64,000 nucleotides of DNA from Owenia fusiformis (lineage: Eukaryota > Annelida > Polychaeta > Sabellida > Oweniidae): the NCBI GenBank assembly GCA_903813345.2, contig CAIIXF020000008.1:441341-505340 (forward strand), written 5' to 3'. The notes below the pieces were generated by a model. It searched no databases and had not been told where the DNA came from. It saw nothing but the letters and a program-made list of their open reading frames with translations. The position numbers were made by a program, and so were the translations under genes. This document shows, piece by piece, positions 38,601-47,600 of the stretch (its first letter is position 1; every line of letters starts with the position of its first letter).

Positions 38601-41600
38601 AACAGACGAATGAATGCAAATATTCTTAAGGAAAGTCAGAAACACCATGACATCATCCAGGAAGACTTCATTGATGCATACAGGAACCTGTCATACAAGG
38701 GGGTGATGGGATTGAAATGGGCGACCTCTTTTTGTGAAAATGTTACATTCATTCTAAACATTGATGATGATGTTTTCCTAAATCTACCTAATGTTGTTGA
38801 AGTAATTCAAAATATGCAATTGAGGGGAATTCAACAAAACTTGTTGCTATGCAATTTAATGAGTAACACGCCACCTATCCGTGATCCTACAGGTGAATTA
38901 AGTAAATGGTATGTCTCTAGAAAGGAGTTCAAACCTGATATATACCCTGATTATTGTTCCGGAATGTTCATCTTATATTCAAAAGACGTAGCAGCTTCAA
39001 TTTATAAGGCATCGTTAGATGAACCTTTCTTTTGGGTGGACGATGTGTATATTACTGGCATATTAGCAGCGAAGGCTGGGATAGATCATACTGTTCCTAA
39101 TAAAACTATTGGGATGGAGAATTATGATTTTAATCTTGACAAGTCAGACATGAATAAGTTTTTGTCAGTTGCAAATGTAAATGATATGTATGCTTATTGG
39201 GGAAAGTTTAAAAAACAGTTTTATTCAAATGTAAAAATTAAAGGAAAAATGTTATTTTGACATTGAATCAAAGTTAACATGCAATGTTTAATGCAGGTTA
39301 TTGCAGTAGGTAATCTTTTTTTATTATAACCATGTATTGATAAACATTGTAATTATTGAATAATAGGAGTATAGCGAAGTAACCATCACAAATTAATGTA
39401 TGTCTCTCTGTCTGTACATACATATATTCATGTATTTATTATGTATATTCAAGCCAAGGTTAGAATCATCATGACTACAGTCACAAAACAGTCACACAAA
39501 ACTAGTTCTCACCACATTCCTGAAAACGGATTGCACATAGCTGGATTCTTTCAGTCTTTTTCCGAGCTTCTCACACATGCTCAAATGGGAAGGTGCTCCT
39601 TAAGTTTGACCAGTTCAAAATTGTGTGGCGACTGCAGGCAGACCTTATTCAACGGTATTATGTCCTTATTTAGTGATTATTCTGTGCAAACCCCCATTCA
39701 AAACAAAATAAATATTTCTGAAGGATTTGACAACATAATTTATGTATAGAGACACTTACAAAAGTTTGCGGTAATTGTTTTTTAAGTTCTACTCATTTTT
39801 AGCAAGTCTGTGAAATAAAGTGTTCATGAACGATTCAGCATAGTATCTTAAACATTTCAAACCGGCCGCATGATTTCTAGAATGGGATAGAACATTTTTA
39901 GAACTACTTTATGACTGTGGATTAGGGATTTTTATTCGACCAATAAATTTGTTAGTGTCTAATAAATGTGTCAAACGTTTTTTAGTTATTCTGGATAATT
40001 AGTTTATTATTTTATAATTTGTTTCCGTAATTGCCATATTTACCAGCCACCCCCTAATTAGCACCCACCCCCTTCACAAAGAAATATTGAGATACATTAA
40101 AAAATAGAAATTCCACAGAGATTAAGTTAACGATAATACAGGGTGTTCAGGAAATAAAGATAATAATGTCATAACTTTTTATTATTTATTCATGGATTGC
40201 ATTGAAAGTTTCAGACATTATAGTTTTAACATATTTTAACTTATTGTTGGAGTTTCAGCTTCAGACGATTTGATTGGTTGATTCTGTGGTTGTTATAGCA
40301 ACACGAGTAGCGCTAAGGCGGGGCAGTTGGAATAACTGCAGTATATTTGCATGTTTAAATGTTTTAAAAAGAGATTCTTTCATGTTTATGACTTAAAATG
40401 GATGCTTAAACATAGTCATAACTATAAGCCTGAAATTCTTTACCAATTTATCAATTTATTCTACATAATTTCCCCCATTCTAGACACAAACTCTTTGCCT
40501 CTTGAACCTTCTTCAAATACTTCACAGAATTCTTCTTGACTCATTTCCTGAAGTCTGTTTAACACATGTGAACGTATGACATGAGTATTCTCAAATGCAT
40601 GTCCTCTTAAAGCCCCCGATAAATCGGGCTACGTATACCGCCGTGTTTACATTAGGGGATTAGAAGAGTTTATTTTTTACTTAGGTATGCAAGCAATATC
40701 AATATTAGGCCTTCATGCATGTACTCGTGTGTACAATCAGCATGCCCTTTAATATTATATAAGCCAGGCTATTCAAGTACAACATACATTTACTATTTAT
40801 GTGTGTACTATATGGGAGTACGATTCCCTGGGAAACAAAACACAAATACTTTTTATATGTTCAAAATGAGCCATTTGATCGATGCATACACTTAATACCC
40901 TCATATATAAACATCTACAAAGTATATCTAATAGTCATTTTCAATTCCAATGGTGAAACTTGCCTGGTTAAGATTATACGGGAAATCAACACGAGACGAT
41001 AGTTGTACACCTTCCTGGCTTACCTCTGAAGCCTGTACCCTGTAATCTCTTTATATAGGTTAGCGAGAGCGCTGCGCCTGCGCAGTTTTAAATTTTGGCG
41101 CACACTTTAAGTCCTGTTTTGATTCAGCAAAGAAGTATCAATCATTTGGCGCTAAGTTGGGTGAATAAGGTGGATGCTTGAGTTGCTCTAACCTCAGCTG
41201 CTCAATTCTTTAGTGATTATGGCAGCAGTATGGGAGGGGGAATTGTCCAAGTGGAAGAGAAATTGCATCCCAGGTTGCTTTCTATGTAATGCCTGCATTT
41301 AGCCATGAAAATCCCATTGAATATCATTAAAAAAGCATTTATTTGGCTTTTATATCATAAAACAAAACAATAGAAGAATTTTATCATGGAGATGCACCAA
41401 GAAAGCTTTAAATATGGTGTCAAAATCGGTTTGCCATGCTAAATGTTACACAGAAACTACTGCAGTTATTCCACGTACCCCACCTTTGCGCTACTTGCGT
41501 TGCTATGCCAGCCACAGAAATTACAAATCAAATCGCTAGAAGCTGAAACTCCAAAAGTAAGTTTAGATACACAGGCTGGTATCGAAAAATTTGTCCGCTG

Positions 41601-44600
41601 TGACGGAGCGTGCTATTTTGCATAGAATCACTAGGAAATCCACACAATTTATTTTTTTACTCATATGTTTTGCTATATCAAAGAAAATTACTGACTCCAT
41701 GCAATGAATATATCATTTGCTGGTAACTTTAAATTCTATTTGAAGTCCTACAACGCTATGAGTAAAAGCTATTGAAATTGGCGTCGGAGTATCATACTCC
41801 AAAATGTACCATTTCTTTTATTTCTTCTTAATGGTGCAATATAGCGACACGATAATATTTACATATGTTTTCAGCATAACTCTGAAGGTATTAATGAGAT
41901 CTTTATGCATTGGGTATTTTTAATTTTTTTGATAAAAAATAATAATTAATTTTTTTGTCCGCTGTGACGGAGCAGTTTCAAATCTGAAATGCGTTAAGAA
42001 TTTAGATTCATAATATATTTCTTTAAAATTAAACTTTAGAGGAGCGAGCGTGTCAAATCTCTTTCGAAAAGTATTCTGAAAAATGAAACTAATAAAAGTA
42101 CACAATTCAAATTCTGAGATGTATATACGACCACTCTTTAAGCTTCTTTTCTCAGTTTGTACTGCAATCCAACTTATGCATGATAACTCATGAAAATGAT
42201 AGTCAACTTCCATTTCAGTAAAGGGTATTTGCCTAAGAGTTATGGCTATCTGATGCAACTACAGTAAAATATGTATACTGAGAACACATATGGAGCCCAA
42301 AAATGTGTTCCCAGTTGGTATAGATGTTCACTCCATAGAGGCAATTTCATACAGAAGTCAGAGGAATATTTGATAAGAAGAGGTGTTCACTAGAGAAAGA
42401 TATTCATTGATACAGGTTTTTTATAATTTTAGTCTATGCAAAACGATGAATTTCATGAATTTCAAATAATTACAAATTAAATCTGTATTGGGATCATCTT
42501 ATATACAGTAATATAATATTATGTGGTAAAAGGTTATACATCTGTCGGAATGCATGATGTCTGTGCGCTATTTCGAATAAGTAAATTCATATTAGTCCTA
42601 TTTCAATACACGTGACATTTCAAGACGTCTAGGCGAAAACGTATTAGAAATATTATGTTGAGTTTACATCATGTTGATTCATGTTGATTTCAGTACAAAC
42701 CTCCGAAAAATGCTAAGAGTGGTCGTTTTTATATCTCAGATTTACATTACCCCATATCTCCAAGAGGCTGCTTGTCATTATTTAGGAAAGTGATTTGTGA
42801 CGTTCTCTCTTCTAACATGTCTAAGGGTACTTTTAAAAGACATAATTTGAATCTTAAATTCTTAACGTAGTTCACAGTTTAAACTGCTCCGTCACAGCTG
42901 ACAAAAAATGTAAACATTATTTTTTATAAAAAATATTAAAAATACCCAATACATCAAGATATCATTAATACCTTCAGAGTTATGCTGAAAACATATGTAA
43001 ATATTATCGTGTCACTATATTGTACCATTAAAAAGAAATAAAACAAATGGTACATTTTGGAGTATGATACCCCGGCGCCGTTTTCAATAGCTTTTACTCT
43101 TAGCGTTGTTGGACTTCAAACAAAAGTTAAAATTACCCGCAAATGATATACCCATTGCATGGAGTCAGTAATTTTCTTTGGTATAGCGAAACATATTAGT
43201 AAAAAATAAATTGTGTGGGTTTCTTAGTGTTTCTATGCAAAATAGCACGCTCCGTCACAGCGGACAAATTTTTCGATACCAGCCTGTGAGATATGTTTAA
43301 ACTATAATCCCTGCAAATTTCATTGAAATCCATGAATAAATAAAAAAGATATGACATTATTATCTTTATTTCCTGAACATCCTGTAGAGTTTATTATACC
43401 TTTTTGATGCTGCTCCTGGGAAATTTGGAAGTTATAAAGAAAGTTATTTAAAGGATTGGTATCGATATGGCGAACTCAATTCAACATTGTTTTTCTCTGA
43501 AACCAATTATTGAAAACATTCTGTATTAGAAGCATGGTCCTTTTCTAAAAATCAAAACAAGTGTCAATTATAAAAAAAGCATTAGGCTTTAATATGTTCA
43601 ACTAGTAAGGTTCAGTGAATACCAGTGTTATAAACTTTGCATTCATTGAACATTACTAGTTGAACATTTTAAAGCCTAATGCTTCTTATAATTGAGAATT
43701 ACTTTTAATTAAAAAAGATGTACGATATCACACAAGAACCCCAAAAAAGGTAAAAATTAAAGTAAACCTTTTATTTCATTAACAAGATACTTTTATAAAT
43801 CAACCAAGCTTTCCTTTGTACAATTACAATATTGAGAGACCTAAACATGTTGTGTATGCGTTGTTTTATTCCAATGAGGTTCGGATAGATGTTTCATTTA
43901 ATTCCGAACAAATAAATAAAAAGAAATTCTGATTATGTGATACCAAGAACAAAAGAAGTGTCTGATATGTTTTCTAAAACAATATAGAAAAAAGCATATT
44001 TTTTCAAATTAAACTGTAGAGAATATGCTATATGTGTACCACACTGGGATTTCATTGTGCCACTGTTAAGTCAATGTTTTTATTACCAACATTAAAAATA
44101 AAATCATTACAAAACATATATGAACATACAAATCTAGTTCTACACGTTTTTGTTGATCTTTCAGTAATCCTTGCATTATCTACCATACTTCCGACATCCA
44201 TGAACTTTGTCATGTAAGGAATGTCAAAACATTTTATCCCACTTTGAATAAGTGCTATGTTGTTGCTGTGTGCTGATAAGCAAGTGAGAATGCGTTTGTG
44301 GGCTCTTCCTGGAAATGCAAAAGCTCTGACGAGAATACTGGAGTACACATAAGCTCTGACTGGAGCATGTATAAGCTTTGACTGGAACATGCATAAGCTT
44401 TGACTGGAACATGCTGAAGCTCTGACTGGAACATGCACAGTCACCAGCATTGACTAAACTTGTCTCTATATTTAATATATTTTAGGTTAGAATTGATGTG
44501 CTTGGTGTAATCTGTGAAAATCATAAGTCCACAGGGATAGTATCTGCCAAGGAGATGAATCTTGCCCTCGTGTTCTTCAACAACAACATGCACAGTCAGT

Positions 44601-47600
44601 CTCCAGCATTCAGACAGTCACTTGTTGCCCTCACCAAGAAGGTAAAACATTTAGAATAACTGTATATTTTTTAATGCTGTTATTAAGAGGAATATGTGAG
44701 AAGTGAATAACACCCACATAGAATTTTAGAATGTTTGGAAGATAAACTCATGGTTACCCCACCTTATATATGCCTAGCTGAACATGCTGGCTCTCAAGCC
44801 CTCTTAGTCAACTGACGACAACCTTACAAAAGCTTATTTTGTTTGTCGATCTGACTCGAGGCAGTGGATGTTACCGCTCAAACACACCAGAGGAAGCACA
44901 GCGGACATTTTAAGATAGATAATTAAATGTAAAAGTACTTAACATAATTCTATAATGTAAATGCTTTTTATTTCTTCTATAATGCACTACATGTAACTGT
45001 ACTACAAACTCATGCATTATTACTTGAACGTAGTTGCTGTTGAGGCTGAGGGAGAGTTGCCAAGTGGTCAATAGAGAGATGAAAACAAAGAGATTGACAA
45101 GCAATGTGCACCTGACCCAATACAAGGTAAACCTTTATATTCCTTAAGCGAATATTTGTGCACTCCTACTAATGTCTCATCTCTACAGAGAGAGGTGTCT
45201 ATATTCTGTTACTTGCATTCCAAAATATTATACCAGAAGTGAAAAGGTGAAAAAGACAAATACATTTACATATAAAGTACTTCAAAAAAAGATTTGAAAT
45301 TAAACTTAAAATTATACCTAGTATATAATATCTGGTTGATCTATTTTAGGTTTTCCTCGAGGACTTTGTAAGCATCCTGTTCAATCAGCTTCACCCGAGA
45401 GCCTCATTTCCAAGGCGTACGACGTCATTGAGTCTGCTTAGCCTTTTTGTGGATGTCCTGACATCATCATCATCTCAAGGTATTATGATGTCATTATCAT
45501 TTAAAATGATTGTGATGGTCATTATCATCAAAAGGTATTGTGGCAAAATCTTATCTCACTTGTGATATTCTCCAAATACAGGGCTACTTAAATTTTTCAA
45601 ACAATTATTGGCAGGTAGTGTGAATGTATGTTTTCTTGTAGAATGACTTAATTGTGTGTCATGTTTGTTGTAATAGTTTCATTCAAATGTCATCACTTTA
45701 TCTATTGTGATTACTCAGATTACTGACATGTTAAGACAGAGTTTAGTAATATTCCCATTGGATAACTTTTAAGAAAGGTACAAGAACAGGCCCCAAGATG
45801 GCAAAAATATACATATTATATTATTCAGTATAGTTATTTTTGAATTGTTTTGAGGGCAGTATAGGATATAATGGACTCAACACTTGCATACTGCATGGCT
45901 ATTGTTTATTGTGTTCCTCCAGAACTTAGGTTGGGAGAGTTTAACTTAACGGATGCAGTCACCCCTGCCAGAGTATGTAGCCTGGTAGAGTGTATGTCAG
46001 ATACATTTGAGTCGAATAAGAAAGAAGCCTTGAACATATTATGCAGTCTGGCAGAGTCTGGGACATTTCAGGTAGGTGAGAGTGAGATACAAGAGACCAT
46101 GATTTTCCTCTCAAATTCCATGACTTTCACTCATTTTCTGTGATTTCCATGACTTTCACTCAATTTCCTTTATTTCCCACTCAATTTCCATAACTTTCAC
46201 TCAATTTCCTTTATTTCCCACTCAATTTCCATGACTTTCACTCAATTTTTGTGATTTCCATGAATTTCACTCAATTTCCTTTATTTCCCACTCAATTTTC
46301 ATGACTCACTCAATTTTGTGACTTCCACTCAATTTCCATGATTTTCCACTCAATTTCCATGATTTTCACTCAATTTCCATGTGTCTCACTCAATTCCTAT
46401 GATTTTCCATTCAATTGTCATTATTTTACACTCAGATTTAACGTTACATTTTTAAATTATTTGCAGGATGTGGGTTACCTTAGTAAGGTATTACAAAGTG
46501 GGCTACAGCTATCCCAGAGTACTAAACCTCAAGATTCCTCCACTGCTGCCTACCTCTTAAAGTATTTTCTGCATTGTGAAGCATCATGGGAATGTATTGT
46601 GAAAGCACACGGGGAGCATGTTGGTATGTAGCACAAAGAAACCAGGCTTTAAGTTAACCTAAAAACTAAATCTACCTAAGTGGATTATTGTAGGTTCTTC
46701 TATTGTAGATATTCCTCACATTTTGCAATTACATCTACTTCATTACAGAATGGAAAATTTAGATGTTTTGTCAAAGATATAAGGTATTTGGTATTCCATG
46801 TAGAATTGAAGAAGGGGATGTCCTTGCTTGTTTTTAACACTTCTAGTCAGTGAAGCCAAACTTCCCATGGACCCCTCTGCATTAGTAATGTGTTCCATTT
46901 AATTCCATTTTACTTCACCATTTATGCTATATAGTGACGTGTCATACATGTTTTAGGTGCAGAGAAACCAGAGGTCAATTCATTTGAAAACAGGCTTCTT
47001 TGTCTTTTGGAAGTGTTGCAAAGGATTTTGGGAAAACAAATCCAAGTTGCCAGGGACAACTTGCTGAAGGCTGCTGGGACAGGCCCTATGTATCCTCTCC
47101 TTCATTGTGTGAGATACATACTGGCTGAACTGGACTTCAGGTAAGGGAGACTTGTCTGAATTGAAGGCTGCTGGGACAGGCCCTAGGTATCCTCTCCTTC
47201 ATTGTGTGAGATACATACTGGCTGAACTGGACTTCAGGTAAGGGAGACCTCTGACCTGTATAAATTGAAGGCTGCAGATGTTTTTATCCAGTATCCATTC
47301 AATATTTATTGTAGGTAGTGAATATTTTTGTAATGCCATTGACAGATTTGCTCTAATTTTCAGTACCACCCTCTGACTGATGAGTATTTTGTTCAAAATT
47401 GCATTCAGTTTTGAAAAAAATACACAACAGCAAGGCGCTAGCTATAGGTGTTGAAGATTGGTGCAAATGTGACCATGGAAAAAGATAATAATGAATTCAT
47501 GATTGAATTGTACATGGATATATCACAATTCTATACTTATATGTAAAATATGTTACAGTTCAGTTATTTTATGTTAAGTGCCAAATATTACCACAGTATG

